The position numbers and the translations under genes are program-made. A DNA stretch of 64,000 nucleotides. Source: Sphingobacterium tabacisoli. GTDB lineage: Bacteria; Bacteroidota; Bacteroidia; Sphingobacteriales; Sphingobacteriaceae. The notes under the pieces are model-generated. The model did not search any database. It saw nothing but the letters and a program-made list of their open reading frames with translations, and had not been told where the DNA came from. Below are positions 50,765-61,470 of the stretch, in pieces. The stretch covers positions 62,001-126,000 of the forward strand of contig NZ_JAEQMU010000004.1 of NCBI RefSeq assembly GCF_017908035.1, in the 5' to 3' direction. Each line of letters starts with the position of its first letter. Positions within the stretch are counted from its first letter, which is position 1.

Positions 50765-51610
50765 ATGATCCGAAGGGTAACGATTGTCCCCATATACATC
50801 CGAATACACTTCGTAGTCGGATACTGCAGTAGTTTTGTTCACAAAGATATAATCTATGCGTCCCCCTGGCTCCCCTTGAAAGACACCACCCGGAAAAGCA
50901 GTTCCTACCTTACCTTTAGTACCATTGACTGATGCCTCATAGCTATCCGCAAATACCGCTTTCATCGCCCCTACCTGACTACTGCTGGGCTCTGAATTGA
51001 AATCCCCCACAACCAGCACAGGATATGTGCCTGCTATCTCTTGAATCTTGCGTACCATAAGGGGACCTGACTCCCGTCGAGCGATCTCATTACGCCAATA
51101 GAAATGGGCGTTAAAGAAATAGAAACTCTTGCCACTTTTTTTATCTTTCATCTTGGTCCACTGGCAGACGCGGCGATCGGTAGCATCCCAGCCGACACTC
51201 GGAACATCAGGTGTCTCACTGAGCCAGAAAACGCCAGAGTCTAAAAGCTCAAAATGAGCCGTTTTATAGAGTACTGCGCAGGTATGCAGCTTACCATCCT
51301 TACCGCCATAACCTACCTCTACCTTAACAAAGCCCGGCAATAGCAGCAACAGCTCCTGCATTTGTGTGACACTTCCCTCCTGCGTACCCAGCAGGTCAAA
51401 GCTGTGACTTTTGATCAGGTCGGAAAGTGGCTCCTTGCGCAAAGCCCAGGCATTGCCCGTCTTCTGATCTGCGACCGCGTCGTACCGAATATTATAGCTA
51501 GCCACCTTAAACTGTGTTAAACCATTATTACCCTGACGCAAATAGCTATTGGGACCTTTACAACCCAAAAAAATAATCGATAGAATTAAGTATAATAGAA
51601 CTCTGTACAT
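50735..51610 (-). CDS. Endonuclease/exonuclease/phosphatase-family lipoprotein (1)
   Basis: 291 residues with lipobox (LILSIIFLGCKGPN). The fold's motifs are present in order: VASYNIRYD, LLGTQEGSV (metal-binding Glu), FFNAHFYWRN, VVGDFNSEPSSS (Asp/Asn), RIDYIFVNK and YPSDHLPISCW (catalytic His). Enzymes of this superfamily cleave phosphoester bonds in nucleic acids, phospholipids or inositol phosphates. It is the last gene of the third SusCD locus, separated from the paralogue at 51690 by a terminator hairpin, so its expression may be lower. Convergent 30-bp overlap with the lipoprotein at 49874. Confidence 0.92.
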   Translation of the reverse strand: MYRVLLYLILSIIFLGCKGPNSYLRQGNNGLTQFKVASYNIRYDAVADQKTGNAWALRKEPLSDLIKSHSFDLLGTQEGSVTQMQELLLLLPGFVKVEVGYGGKDGKLHTCAVLYKTAHFELLDSGVFWLSETPDVPSVGWDATDRRVCQWTKMKDKKSGKSFYFFNAHFYWRNEIARRESGPLMVRKIQEIAGTYPVLVVGDFNSEPSSSQVGAMKAVFADSYEASVNGTKGKVGTAFPGGVFQGEPGGRIDYIFVNKTTAVSDYEVYSDVYGDNRYPSDHLPISCWVRF

Positions 51611-51640
51611 GACTGTTATCTAAATGTGCTTATCCGAAAA

Positions 51641-51674
51641 AAGGGTATGTCCGAAAAGTCTGACATACCCTTTA
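51641..51674 (-). terminator. Rho-independent terminator/attenuator between the two phosphatase-family genes
   Basis: AAAGGGTATGTC pairs with GACATACCCTTT (12 bp). On the minus strand it is followed by TTTTTTCGG, the usual U-run. Confidence 0.85.
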
Positions 51675-51689
51675 GAAAACATTATTTCC

Positions 51690-52874
51690 CTATTTCACAG
51701 CAAAGTGCATCAGAAATGGATAGTGATCCGAAGCTAAATTGGTATAAGGATCCTGGAGTATCTCTGCATAATCGCACTGCTGCGAAAGCATATCCGAGAG
51801 ATAACTGTAATCGAGTCTGAAACCTAGAAAATCAGCAGCTAGGTAATCTGAACGCGTAGGAAAACTCGCTTTGTAAAAAGTATTTCCATTCAACGTAACA
51901 GCATCCTTAAAACCGCTATCTTCAAAAAGATTCATCGTACGATAATCAAAAGGAACACGGGCTGGACGGTATTTTTTCATACTCGCCGTCCAGAACTTGG
52001 AACCCAATAGCTGCTCATCAACAGGAGAGATCGAATTGAAATCACCCGAAATAAGAACCGGACCATTCGTAGTCTTCATTTTTGCCTGCGCTATAACATG
52101 CTCTGCTTCTTGCAAAACCAGATCATTGCTCTGGGATGAGAAGTGTACAGCAAATATATTGAGTCCCGATGTCTCTGCATTGATATAACCGTGTACACGG
52201 TAAGGAGAGAATTTACTCGTGATAAATACCCGCTCTATATTTTCAATCTCCTGCTTGGAAGTAATTCCTGTAGGATAGCCATCCTCTTTGAGCAATACGC
52301 TGAAGTCGTGTCCATAAGTTTTGGCTAACGCGCTAAGGTCTCCATGTTTAAAACTAACCAGCTCCTGAAAAACGATGACATCGGGATCCAATTGGGATAC
52401 CCAGGTTGTAAACCGCTCCATATTCTCTTTATTCTTCCACTCGAAACCATCCTTAACATTGTAGGACAGTACGGTCAGCCCCGTCTTCGGTGTAAGGACG
52501 ATCGGCACTGTCTTAACATCTGGCTTCAGCACCACATCTTTATACACGGGGTTGTAGCCTTTCTTCAGAACAGTAATCCGAGCCTCGGTCTCCACAAATA
52601 TCTTATACGGAAGCTCCCCTTCGGACACAACAGCATGTGTCCGGGGCACCAGCATATTGATATCAGGTCGTTTCCTGGAGATAATAATTGTCGCCTCACC
52701 AGCGATACGCTCATTATTCTCATTGACCAGCTGTACCAACACCTCAGTAGAAGCTACTTTAGAATCCTCTCCCGGAGTTGGCCCGGAATCCTTACTGCAA
52801 CTGCTACCAATAAATAAGAGCACACAGGCGTAAAAAAACAGGGCTATGTTTTGCTTATGAATAAGTCTCATCAT
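51690..52874 (-). CDS. Endonuclease/exonuclease/phosphatase-family lipoprotein (2)
   Basis: 394 residues with lipobox (FYACVLLFIGSSCSKDS). Residues about 40-135 form an additional beta domain (VQLVNENNERIAGEATIIIS). The catalytic domain has VLSYNVKDG, IVFQELVSF, FAVHFSSQ, ISGDFNSISP, RLDYSYLSD and ASDHYPFLMH. With the gene at 50735 it gives this locus two phosphodiesterase/phosphatase enzymes and no glycoside hydrolase. It lies 6 bp after the DUF4998-type gene. Confidence 0.92.
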   Translation of the reverse strand: MMRLIHKQNIALFFYACVLLFIGSSCSKDSGPTPGEDSKVASTEVLVQLVNENNERIAGEATIIISRKRPDINMLVPRTHAVVSEGELPYKIFVETEARITVLKKGYNPVYKDVVLKPDVKTVPIVLTPKTGLTVLSYNVKDGFEWKNKENMERFTTWVSQLDPDVIVFQELVSFKHGDLSALAKTYGHDFSVLLKEDGYPTGITSKQEIENIERVFITSKFSPYRVHGYINAETSGLNIFAVHFSSQSNDLVLQEAEHVIAQAKMKTTNGPVLISGDFNSISPVDEQLLGSKFWTASMKKYRPARVPFDYRTMNLFEDSGFKDAVTLNGNTFYKASFPTRSDYLAADFLGFRLDYSYLSDMLSQQCDYAEILQDPYTNLASDHYPFLMHFAVK

Positions 52875-52880
52875 CTCGTA

Positions 52881-54557
52881 TTAATTTTTTGATAGTCTAA
52901 AGTTGGCAAAATGATAGATGATATCTTTTGCCGGTTTATACCCACCTGTAATAGCAGGCTCTCCCCCCATGTTGATGACAATAACACGGTTGTGCTTGCC
53001 CTTCATCTGGCTTATATCGATTTTCATATCGACCCATTTTCCAAGTTGGCTATCCGTAAGTTTATTGGCATTTTTATCAGGCTGCCACAGTTCCTGTCCA
53101 TAAGGATGCTCTGTCGGGAATCCCCAGATTCGATTCATAAAACGAGGCCAGATCGCTCGATAATTGTCGTACACACCTGGGAAGAAACTTTTGTCCTGAG
53201 AAAAAACTTTAAATTTCAAATAAGGATATAGTTCCGAGTTAAACTGATAATCTAAAGGAAGCTTGAAAATAAAAGAAGCGGCACGATCGCGGAGCGTTAC
53301 TTTCATCACGTTACGCAGATCACTGCCTGCTGGAAAAGTGGTAGGTTTGATATCTAAATCCACTTTCCAGAGTGCTGCTTCCAACAGACCATTGATAAAA
53401 AAGGCCGATGGTAGATCAGCATCAGTACTGGTCTGCACCAGCTCTACCTTACCTGACTCTACAAACGGAGTCAGCAGCTGATCTATACCCAGTGAATAAG
53501 GGATATACTTGACTTTCTTGACCAAATCATTCTCTAATAAATCAATCAAAAAGCGTGCATTGACCTCAGACATATCTCCCGAACGACGTACATACGATAA
53601 AAATGGACCGCCACCTACCGTAGCAACAACAGCATTGCGGTTGTACGAGGTCTTCGTCATCTCAAAAAGAGTGCCCCCAGTAAGATCAATTTCATCTAGA
53701 TCAGTGAAATAGAAAAGATCCTGCAAGGTTTTGGTATGTATAGGAAAGGTTAATTTCTTGATATTAGCTACACCTACTTGATTGAAGGTAGTCACTCCAT
53801 TTTTCTTCAATATATCAGCTTCTGCCGGTAAAAAAGGAGTCGTCGATGAAGGCATAAAGAAACTCACTTTCTGACTCAAAACAACGGTATCGAGAATCTC
53901 AACTCCATTAACTTTGGGCACCACACGATAGTCCACATCGACGTTAACTTCATCCCCGGTTTTGAGGTTTTTCGCAAAAATACGAGGATTCACATCGCGC
54001 TGGCCTTTATTTTCGACCCCGAATTGATCCTCGTACGCAAACTCTAGATCACAATAAGTGAGCAATATGGAGGAGATATTATCAGCCCAATCCAATACCG
54101 CGGCAGAAGGAGATGCGAATATCCGGGGCGACTGCACCGCAATAGTCGTCAACTCATTATTGGTATAGGGAATCAAGGCGATCTCCTGTGGCACAGATTT
54201 GTTCCCATACTGATCTTCTGTATAGACCTTAAATCGGTACAACTTGGACATCTTTAAGTTAGGTATGTTGACCCAAGAAACGACAGAATCTATTACGATC
54301 CGCTCTTTGTCATACTCGACGACCGTCTTACTGGCTTTACCGAGATAAATCTGATCGCCCGTAACACGTCCCGCCTTCATCAGATCGAGTTCGACACGTT
54401 CAAACCCAACTTTACCCGATATGGTATCAAACTTAGCAGGATATACTTTCTCTCCACCAAAAGGCTCAACGTTATCGTAAATCCCCTTACAGGAATAAGT
54501 CACGAATATGCCCAACCAGGCAACGAGACTCCATAAAACAATATTTTTCATTATCAT
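52881..54557 (-). CDS. DUF4998-type lipoprotein with LRR-like and carbohydrate-binding-like parts
   Basis: 558 residues with lipobox (LVAWLGIFVTYSCKGIYDN). The N-terminal 220 residues are DUF4998-like Fn3 modules (YPAKFDTISGKVGFERVELD). The middle (about 255-390) reads like an irregular leucine-rich stretch (IKKLTFPIHTKTLQDLFYFT). The C-terminus (about 400-558) is a beta-sandwich (PYLKFKVFSQDK, WVDMKIDISQMKGKHNRVIV) like surface glycan-binding domains. It lies between the DUF4959/5000 gene and the phosphatase-family gene and is longer than its counterpart at 7290-8447, where a discoidin domain follows directly. Confidence 0.78.
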   Translation of the reverse strand: MIMKNIVLWSLVAWLGIFVTYSCKGIYDNVEPFGGEKVYPAKFDTISGKVGFERVELDLMKAGRVTGDQIYLGKASKTVVEYDKERIVIDSVVSWVNIPNLKMSKLYRFKVYTEDQYGNKSVPQEIALIPYTNNELTTIAVQSPRIFASPSAAVLDWADNISSILLTYCDLEFAYEDQFGVENKGQRDVNPRIFAKNLKTGDEVNVDVDYRVVPKVNGVEILDTVVLSQKVSFFMPSSTTPFLPAEADILKKNGVTTFNQVGVANIKKLTFPIHTKTLQDLFYFTDLDEIDLTGGTLFEMTKTSYNRNAVVATVGGGPFLSYVRRSGDMSEVNARFLIDLLENDLVKKVKYIPYSLGIDQLLTPFVESGKVELVQTSTDADLPSAFFINGLLEAALWKVDLDIKPTTFPAGSDLRNVMKVTLRDRAASFIFKLPLDYQFNSELYPYLKFKVFSQDKSFFPGVYDNYRAIWPRFMNRIWGFPTEHPYGQELWQPDKNANKLTDSQLGKWVDMKIDISQMKGKHNRVIVINMGGEPAITGGYKPAKDIIYHFANFRLSKN

Positions 54558-54623
54558 ATCGCTATTAAGGGATGTGCTTATATAGTAGACTAAAGCCCCA
54601 CTATAAGCACCCCCTGTTACTAC

Positions 54624-55913
54624 TTAATTTGTGGCTTTGCGGCCATAAAGTGTTATCTCCGAAAGTGCATTTGCATTGGTTCCTGTATAATTGGACAGGA
54701 AGTCCGATATGGCTTCATAGCGAAACCATCGTGTCTTTTTCGTAAAAGTCGGGAAGTCGGGATACATATAAGCCATATCCCCGGCCTGACCGGCCTTCAC
54801 AAAATCTAAATCGCTAGGCACTAATGGTATCGGAATCTGATGGTAACGGATCAGCACCCATTCCTTGGTATCCTCATCCCAATAGTACATATTATAAGAA
54901 CCCACATTCTCCGAGCGGTAATACTGACCTCTGATACCTAGCGAAGCCGCGCCGTAGCGACGCTGATGGGTCACTACGCGGCTCAATTCGTAATAGTCTC
55001 CTAGATCAATCATGAGGTTCCAAGGAGTATTCTTATCCGCTAGATTACCCGTGCGCCCACGCCCGCCAGTATGCATAAAGTTAAAATCTTCACCACTATT
55101 GATAATTCCATCTATTGTATAGCGTGTACGGCCTTCTTTATCATTACCGAAAACCATAGGGATACCACCTACAGAATCATTTGCATTTGGTAGTTTCCAT
55201 ATATTCTTAGGAATCAACTCATCCTTTAATAGGATCACCTCACCCTTTTCTATAGGCTCGGTAATATTCCCATAGTTATCCTCTACGCGGACCTTTACAC
55301 TGACCTTGTCCGAAACAACCTCGTCCAAATCATAAATAAACTGCCGGTCAGTCTCTGCTTTGGAACTGAAGATCGTGGTCACTTTTCTAGCTCCGGATTT
55401 ATCCGAGAATTCAAAATCAACATACACATTTATATTCTGCTTTAACTCATTCCCCCAATCCACAAAAAAGGACCCAAAACCCGGTCTTACTTCCAGCGAA
55501 CGAGCCACACGCTGATACGCTGGTTCTAATGGCTCTATATTGACAGCCAATGGAGTGGAGCGGTTACCAGCTCTATCCACGGCATACAGACGTATCGAAT
55601 GCATATCCGTATCAGGAAGCCCATAGACATCCAAGGAATCTACAAAATAAGAGGCATTGAACCTAAATGTCTTTCCTTTGCTGTTGGTATATTCGGCCTC
55701 TACAGCCAAGAGATCTTCATCATCAGGCAACCTATAGAAAAATCGGGCACCCCCATAGAGGGCTTTATAATATTTGAGCACAACCGGCCCCGGCGGTGTA
55801 CTATCATCAATGTTAATATTGTACCGGTCTTTCTCCTTACAGGAGAAAACCAATGCCAAGAGTAATACACATACAATGGCATTAAAAAAGTTCTTTATCT
55901 GTCTATGACTCAT
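54624..55913 (-). CDS. DUF4959/DUF5126/DUF5000-type surface lipoprotein
   Basis: 429 residues with lipobox (FNAIVCVLLLALVFSCKEKD). An Fn3-like DUF4959 module (PGPVVLKYYKALYGGARFFY), a DUF5126-like middle (ITEPIEKGEVILLKDELIP) and a C-terminal discoidin-like DUF5000 module (WNLMIDLGDYYELSRVVTHQ, TRWFRYEAISDFLSNYTG) are visible. It is a paralogue of 8444-9664 and should bind the locus substrate at the cell surface. It follows SusD by 44 bp. Confidence 0.86.
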   Translation of the reverse strand: MSHRQIKNFFNAIVCVLLLALVFSCKEKDRYNINIDDSTPPGPVVLKYYKALYGGARFFYRLPDDEDLLAVEAEYTNSKGKTFRFNASYFVDSLDVYGLPDTDMHSIRLYAVDRAGNRSTPLAVNIEPLEPAYQRVARSLEVRPGFGSFFVDWGNELKQNINVYVDFEFSDKSGARKVTTIFSSKAETDRQFIYDLDEVVSDKVSVKVRVEDNYGNITEPIEKGEVILLKDELIPKNIWKLPNANDSVGGIPMVFGNDKEGRTRYTIDGIINSGEDFNFMHTGGRGRTGNLADKNTPWNLMIDLGDYYELSRVVTHQRRYGAASLGIRGQYYRSENVGSYNMYYWDEDTKEWVLIRYHQIPIPLVPSDLDFVKAGQAGDMAYMYPDFPTFTKKTRWFRYEAISDFLSNYTGTNANALSEITLYGRKATN

Positions 55914-55957
55914 TATCGTTCCTATATAGGTAATACACTAAATATTAATACAATGGC

Positions 55958-57937
55958 CTAATTGACCCAGCCCGGATTTTGGATTAATTTGCTGTTCGTA
56001 TTCATCTCGTTCAGGTCGATCGGCCACAGATAATCCGTAATGGTGAAGCGTCGCTGTTGTTTTACATCCAACACAAAGAAGGTTTTAGCATCCTTGCCAT
56101 CGGTATCCCATCCCCACATAGGTGACGAGAATGCCTGTCCAGCACGCTTGTAACGCCACATGTCCCAAAAGCGCAATCCCTCAAATGCAAATTCTATGGA
56201 GCGCTCCTGTAGAATGATATCGCGCAGCCCTTCTTGACTGAGATGCTTGTTCGGATAGCGCGCTAGGCTGGTATTACCCCATGACTCCTGTACATCTGGA
56301 ATCCCGGCACGTCGACGGATTTTGTTGATATCAGCATACGCTTCTTCGCTAGGCCCATAGTATTCATTCATTGCTTCGGCACGCATCAGATACAAATCCG
56401 ACATCCGGATCAGCGGCAATGGGTATTTAATAACACGCTCCCACGCTCCAGACTGAGACTCGGGATGTGTCAGCTTTTGAACACCAATACCAGAAGCTAT
56501 AAAATCGGTCGGGAAATAAGAAGAGCTACGGCCTCCATCTGCATTGTAATAAAACTGTGTATTGATACGCACACCATGTCCTCTCCAAAATCCTCCCGTG
56601 ACACCAAGATTCGCATAAAAACGGGGCTCCCTGTGCAGGTACAGATTAATAGTCTCTGCACCTGGCTGCATATAGCCCTGCAAAGGTTGATAACCTACTT
56701 CTTCAATACCAGGCAAACGTACCACATCATGCTTACCATTCATATCGTAAGTCAGATCTTCCCCCACTGGCAAACCATTTTCAGTATAATAACGCTCGGC
56801 CATCTGATAAGATGCTCCCAGCCACTGGAATGAGAAAGAGTTGCTATTGGCCAAACCATCCCCGTAACCAATAGGAAGACGTATCGCCGCGGCGGATCCT
56901 AATCCTGCCGATCGGTAAGTAATCCCAGACATCCCCCAGACAAGCTCTTTATTCCATGGATCGGTAATCACCATACGGAGATCATATAAAGTCTTCATTT
57001 TATCAGGATTTTTTTCAAAAGCTTCGCGGTCGTAGATAAATGGTTCTTTTTGGTAAGTATACATTCCCAATCCATTCCGTTCGGCTATGACTATAGCTTC
57101 ATTGACGCCATCAAGAGCAGCTTTCCACTTTTCCTTATTATAAGACAAAGGGAAGAACGGCTGCCCTTCGGCATTTACAAAATCACCGAAGAACTCGACA
57201 TTGCCATTGAAAAACGGACTCGCCTGATAGATTAAAATCCGAGCTTTCATCGCCATAGCAGCTACCTTATCTACCTGTCCTAAATCACTATCCAAAGCCC
57301 GCTCCTTTAAATCGGGGGTAGCTTCGTTAATCAATCCCAGGATAAAAGCGAAACTCTCTTCTACCGTAGACCTAGGAATAAACAGCTCTTCCTTTGTGGA
57401 TTCAGGGCCTGCTGTTTTTTTCATGATCACAATCGGACCGTAATGACGTAACAATAGAAAGGCATAGTATGCTTTTAAGAATTTAACCTGAGCGGACCAT
57501 TCTCTTTTCTCTTGATCACTCATATCCTTGACTCTCCCAATATTTTCCAGAAAAACATCAGTCTGACGTATTGCTTCATAGAGTGATTTACCCGCACCTG
57601 TCCCGGACCAATAGCCCAACTGGGGAGAGGTCTGCGTCTGCAACCCTCTCATGATACGAATACCACGAAGGTATCGATCATCATTATTCAAATCTAGACG
57701 TGCCAACCATTCATCACCAAGCAACCAAGAACTACCATGTGTAATATCATCGTTAGGTATATAACTATACACCTTAGCTAATGCATCGTATGCATCCTGC
57801 TTTAAATTGAATATATTCTCTAACTTCAATGTATTGTCCGGGACTACGTCCAAATATTTGGTACATCCCGAAAATGTTAGAGTAACACCGCACATAGCGG
57901 TCAGTATACCTTTTTTCATATTCATCTTCATTCCCAT
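55958..57937 (-). CDS. SusD/RagB family nutrient-binding lipoprotein
   Basis: 659 residues. Signal MKKGILTAMCGVTLTFSGCT ends in a lipobox. Family segments: CTKYLDVVPDNTLKLENIF, WSAQVKFLKAYYAFLLLRHY, RMSDLYLMRAEAMNEYYGPS and EFAFEGLRFWDMWRYKRAG. The start ATG overlaps the SusC stop as TAATG, supporting the first ATG and translational coupling. Close in type to the SusD at 9691-11610, which suggests the two loci arose from a common ancestor. Confidence 0.96.
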   Translation of the reverse strand: MGMKMNMKKGILTAMCGVTLTFSGCTKYLDVVPDNTLKLENIFNLKQDAYDALAKVYSYIPNDDITHGSSWLLGDEWLARLDLNNDDRYLRGIRIMRGLQTQTSPQLGYWSGTGAGKSLYEAIRQTDVFLENIGRVKDMSDQEKREWSAQVKFLKAYYAFLLLRHYGPIVIMKKTAGPESTKEELFIPRSTVEESFAFILGLINEATPDLKERALDSDLGQVDKVAAMAMKARILIYQASPFFNGNVEFFGDFVNAEGQPFFPLSYNKEKWKAALDGVNEAIVIAERNGLGMYTYQKEPFIYDREAFEKNPDKMKTLYDLRMVITDPWNKELVWGMSGITYRSAGLGSAAAIRLPIGYGDGLANSNSFSFQWLGASYQMAERYYTENGLPVGEDLTYDMNGKHDVVRLPGIEEVGYQPLQGYMQPGAETINLYLHREPRFYANLGVTGGFWRGHGVRINTQFYYNADGGRSSSYFPTDFIASGIGVQKLTHPESQSGAWERVIKYPLPLIRMSDLYLMRAEAMNEYYGPSEEAYADINKIRRRAGIPDVQESWGNTSLARYPNKHLSQEGLRDIILQERSIEFAFEGLRFWDMWRYKRAGQAFSSPMWGWDTDGKDAKTFFVLDVKQQRRFTITDYLWPIDLNEMNTNSKLIQNPGWVN

Positions 57938-60900
57938 TAAAAAATCAACTGAAAACCTACATTAAAACGTCTGTTAGGAGGATATCCTAACCCCTTGCTC
58001 CCCATCTCGGGATCCCACAGTTTGAAACTGCTCAATACAAAGACATTCTGTGCGCTGAGATAGAAACGAGACCCTTTCTTGACACCAAAACGTTCCAGGC
58101 CTTTTGGACTATAGCCAAACTCGACAGACTTCAGCCGCAAGAAGCCACCATCCCGTAACCACCAGGTCGAATTGCGCGTATTATTGGTCATAGCATTCGT
58201 GGATAACCTCGGCCAAAACGCATGTACATCAGGATTGGTCTCGCTCCAATAATCATCCGCTATAATCGCTAGAGCATTACGGTGATTGACAAATGGAGCT
58301 ATCCCACTATCGCTCGCATTAATGAAGAAGGAAGTCCGTGCATTGCCTTGGAAAAAGAAAGAAAAATCAAAGGCCTTATACCCCATAGATGCTCCAAATC
58401 CATACTGTATCTCTGGTACTGTAGGATGTCCGATAGGTACCATATCATTCGAATTGACTACCCCGTCACCATTTACATCCATATACTTGATATCACCGGC
58501 TTTATACTCGCCAAAATCCTGCTTAGGTGAATTGTCTATCTCATGTTGATCGACAAAAAGACGTTCTGCGATCAATCCACGTGGCTGATTAATATTTGTT
58601 CCGATTTTCTTGAGGTAGGTATCCGAATAATCCTTTTCATCAAGTGCTACATATTTATTGGTCGCATAGGTGAAATTACCACGCAAAGACATCCAAAAAT
58701 CCTGGCTGAAAGTTCTGTTAAACTCGACCATACCATCAAACCCCTGCGACTTGACCTCGCCCACATTGCCACTGATAGAGGCCTCTAGACCTGCAGTAGA
58801 TGGAAAATTCTGTCTGATCATGTAGATTTTACTACGATAGTCTCGAAAGAAGTCCCCCTCTATTTTCAATCCACCATTAAAAAAACCGGTTTCAAAACCC
58901 AAGTTTATCTTCTCTGACTGCTCCCAAGTGATATCAGGATTGGCATAACGGTTCGTCTTATAACCTCCATATCCATTATTAAAGGTACTACCCCAAGTAT
59001 ATCCGGCTCCGCCCAATGATATATCCGAAAGGTAAAAGAAACGATCTTTACGACCTGCGATCGCATCATTACCAACAATACCCCACGTACCTCTCAATTT
59101 GAAAGTATTCATTACAGGTCGGATATTGTCCCAAAACTTCTCATTGGAAATCATCCAGCCTCCGCCTATTGAAGGGAAAAAACCATAACGTTTATTGCCT
59201 GTAAATTTTTCCGAACCATTGAAACCATAAGCAAACTCGGCAAAATAACGGTCATTGTAACTATAGGAAAAACGTCCTGAGTTTCCCATATTACGCTCGG
59301 GTAGTGTTTCATATATCGATTTACTAATTCCTGATGTCAGTAGCTTCTCTTCCATCATACCCACTGTCATAGCCGAAACAGTGTGATTACCAAACACACG
59401 ATCCCAATTGAAACGGGCCTCAAAATAGAAATGTCCATTTGAATTGCGTGAAGGATCCACATCTCCTAAATAAGGTCTTCCACCTACCGGATTCAAGATC
59501 AACAAATCGTATGCGCCAGTGATCTGATTATACTTGTCAATATCATAATAATAAGGATCGTAACTCCGGCGTCCTGCATAGCGCCCCCAAGTAGTCGCCG
59601 ACGCCTTACCTTGAAACTTTAGGCCTTTGGTAAAAAAATCTAAATCCTGAGAAAGCGTAGCCTGTGCGATTACACTATTCTCATTACGGTCTTCATAGCC
59701 GCGCACCATCTCTGCATAAGGATTGGGCATTAGTCCAGTCTCGGTATATTTATTACCAAATAGAATATGCTCTGTATATAAATTGGCGGCATCAGGCTGA
59801 TAATAAGGAGCAAAATCAACCGGATTGATATTCATTACCATTCTGAAAATATCGGTTGCCGATTGAAAAGGGCCATTATACTTTTCATAACGTGCCTGAA
59901 TACGGGTATCCAACTTGGTAGTCGGGGTCAACTTGAACACGACATTGGTACGGATATTATAGCGACCGATATCAATATTATTATTAAAGTTATTCTTATT
60001 ATCCACCTTCAATAATCCAGACTCCCGATCCGCTCCAAAAGCGACATAATAAGTAGCAACCTGACCGCCTCCAGAGATATTTAAGTTTACTTTTTTGTTA
60101 CTTACAGATTTGTTAAAAAGATAACTATACCAATCAATATTAGGATACAACATCGGATTTTCTCCATTGATTGTCGATTGTATCTTTTGTTCGGGATAAT
60201 AGTTTCCCAACGAAGGATCTCTAGTGGTACGGGCCTCGTTATAGAGTTTCATATAGGACACCCCATCTACCATATCTATCTGCTGTACTGGTGTAGCAAT
60301 ATGATAATCAACACGGGCGCTCAGCTTTACCGGGCCTTCTTTTCCAGATTTGGTCGTAATCATGATAATACCGTTGGCTCCACGGGCACCGTACAATACC
60401 GTAGCGGAGGCATCCTTCAGTACGGAGAACGACTCAATGTCATCCGGTTGCAGACGGGCTAAGTTATCGGTGGTAGATTCAAAACCATCAATAAGTATCA
60501 GCGGTGAAGATTGATACCCAAAGGTCGTAACCCCACGAATAAAGAATTCCGCATTGTCAGCACCCGGTTCTCCCGATGGCGAGAATGCGATCATCCCTGG
60601 AATCCGTCCCGCAAATGCCGAAGTAAGATTCGAAGAAGGAACCTGTAGGTCTTTCGTATTGACCGTCGTAATCGCCCCTACAATACTGGATTTCTTTTGG
60701 GTACCAAAGGCTACAACAGTCACCTCATCAATCTCAGATTCATCTTCTGAAAGCTGAACCTCGATAACATGCCTATCACTGACAGGTTCCAACCTCAGGA
60801 TATAGCCTACAAATTTAAACTCTAGCGTATCCTTGGCTGCACTGGAAAGTGAGAACCCTCCATTTTCATCGGTCGAGACGGTACTACGCTTAAGTTTAGA

Positions 60901-61053
60901 AAGAACACTTACACCGGCAAGTGGCTTTCCTGTTTTTAAGTCTTTTACGATACCTGACACATTTCTATCTTGCGCCTGTACCGAAGCGCTGAATAAATAG
61001 GAAATGGTCAAAAATACCCATACAACAATGTAACGTATTTTCATATATAACAA
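57937..61053 (-). CDS. SusC/RagA TonB-dependent receptor without STN domain
   Basis: 1038 residues. Signal (IVVWVFLTISYLFSASVQAQ), then directly a carboxypeptidase-regulatory-like domain (VSGIVKDLKTGKPLAGVSVL), plug (GRIPGMIAFSPSGEPGADNA, LILIDGFESTTDNL, VLKDASATVLYGARGANG) and barrel ending FNVGFQLIF. Lack of the STN domain and of FecR/sigma genes means this receptor does not signal by the trans-envelope route; the DUF6377 protein at 61471 is the likely regulator. The ATG at 61044 (MKIRYIVV) is an equally good start. A 30-bp copy of its start region occurs at 63240-63269. Confidence 0.95.
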   Translation of the reverse strand: MLYMKIRYIVVWVFLTISYLFSASVQAQDRNVSGIVKDLKTGKPLAGVSVLSKLKRSTVSTDENGGFSLSSAAKDTLEFKFVGYILRLEPVSDRHVIEVQLSEDESEIDEVTVVAFGTQKKSSIVGAITTVNTKDLQVPSSNLTSAFAGRIPGMIAFSPSGEPGADNAEFFIRGVTTFGYQSSPLILIDGFESTTDNLARLQPDDIESFSVLKDASATVLYGARGANGIIMITTKSGKEGPVKLSARVDYHIATPVQQIDMVDGVSYMKLYNEARTTRDPSLGNYYPEQKIQSTINGENPMLYPNIDWYSYLFNKSVSNKKVNLNISGGGQVATYYVAFGADRESGLLKVDNKNNFNNNIDIGRYNIRTNVVFKLTPTTKLDTRIQARYEKYNGPFQSATDIFRMVMNINPVDFAPYYQPDAANLYTEHILFGNKYTETGLMPNPYAEMVRGYEDRNENSVIAQATLSQDLDFFTKGLKFQGKASATTWGRYAGRRSYDPYYYDIDKYNQITGAYDLLILNPVGGRPYLGDVDPSRNSNGHFYFEARFNWDRVFGNHTVSAMTVGMMEEKLLTSGISKSIYETLPERNMGNSGRFSYSYNDRYFAEFAYGFNGSEKFTGNKRYGFFPSIGGGWMISNEKFWDNIRPVMNTFKLRGTWGIVGNDAIAGRKDRFFYLSDISLGGAGYTWGSTFNNGYGGYKTNRYANPDITWEQSEKINLGFETGFFNGGLKIEGDFFRDYRSKIYMIRQNFPSTAGLEASISGNVGEVKSQGFDGMVEFNRTFSQDFWMSLRGNFTYATNKYVALDEKDYSDTYLKKIGTNINQPRGLIAERLFVDQHEIDNSPKQDFGEYKAGDIKYMDVNGDGVVNSNDMVPIGHPTVPEIQYGFGASMGYKAFDFSFFFQGNARTSFFINASDSGIAPFVNHRNALAIIADDYWSETNPDVHAFWPRLSTNAMTNNTRNSTWWLRDGGFLRLKSVEFGYSPKGLERFGVKKGSRFYLSAQNVFVLSSFKLWDPEMGSKGLGYPPNRRFNVGFQLIF

Positions 61054-61470
61054 CTATTTGGTTTAGAATTATCGATCAATATTTCATGACTGGCATATGC
61101 TTTCCAGCAACTAAAAACAAATCCTAGTTTGCAAGCAACTTGACCCCAATTTTATTCGTTTAAGATTAATTACAACAAAGTTCTACATTTAAATAACAGG
61201 TCTTTTCATTTGGACTAGTCGTATATTTAAAATCTAAACCACAAAACAAGCAAACAGCTGAAAAACAAGGAATTAAAACAACAAACAAAACCTAAAATCT
61301 AGACTTTTATTTATAAAAAATTGAACTAAAAGCACGACAAATAAGAGGGAATATATTTTTAGAGAACCGGGTACATGAAGATCGTATAAGGGGGCTATTT
61401 TGAAGCTGAAAAACCCCAAATAGAAGACCTATTGGGGATACATGCTGCAGCTATAACAGGCTATTAAATA
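61054..61470. other. Intergenic region upstream of the third SusC
   Basis: 417 bp of AT-rich DNA that must contain the SusC promoter. I found no exact TAnnTTTG element and no convincing hairpin or ORF. Confidence 0.5.
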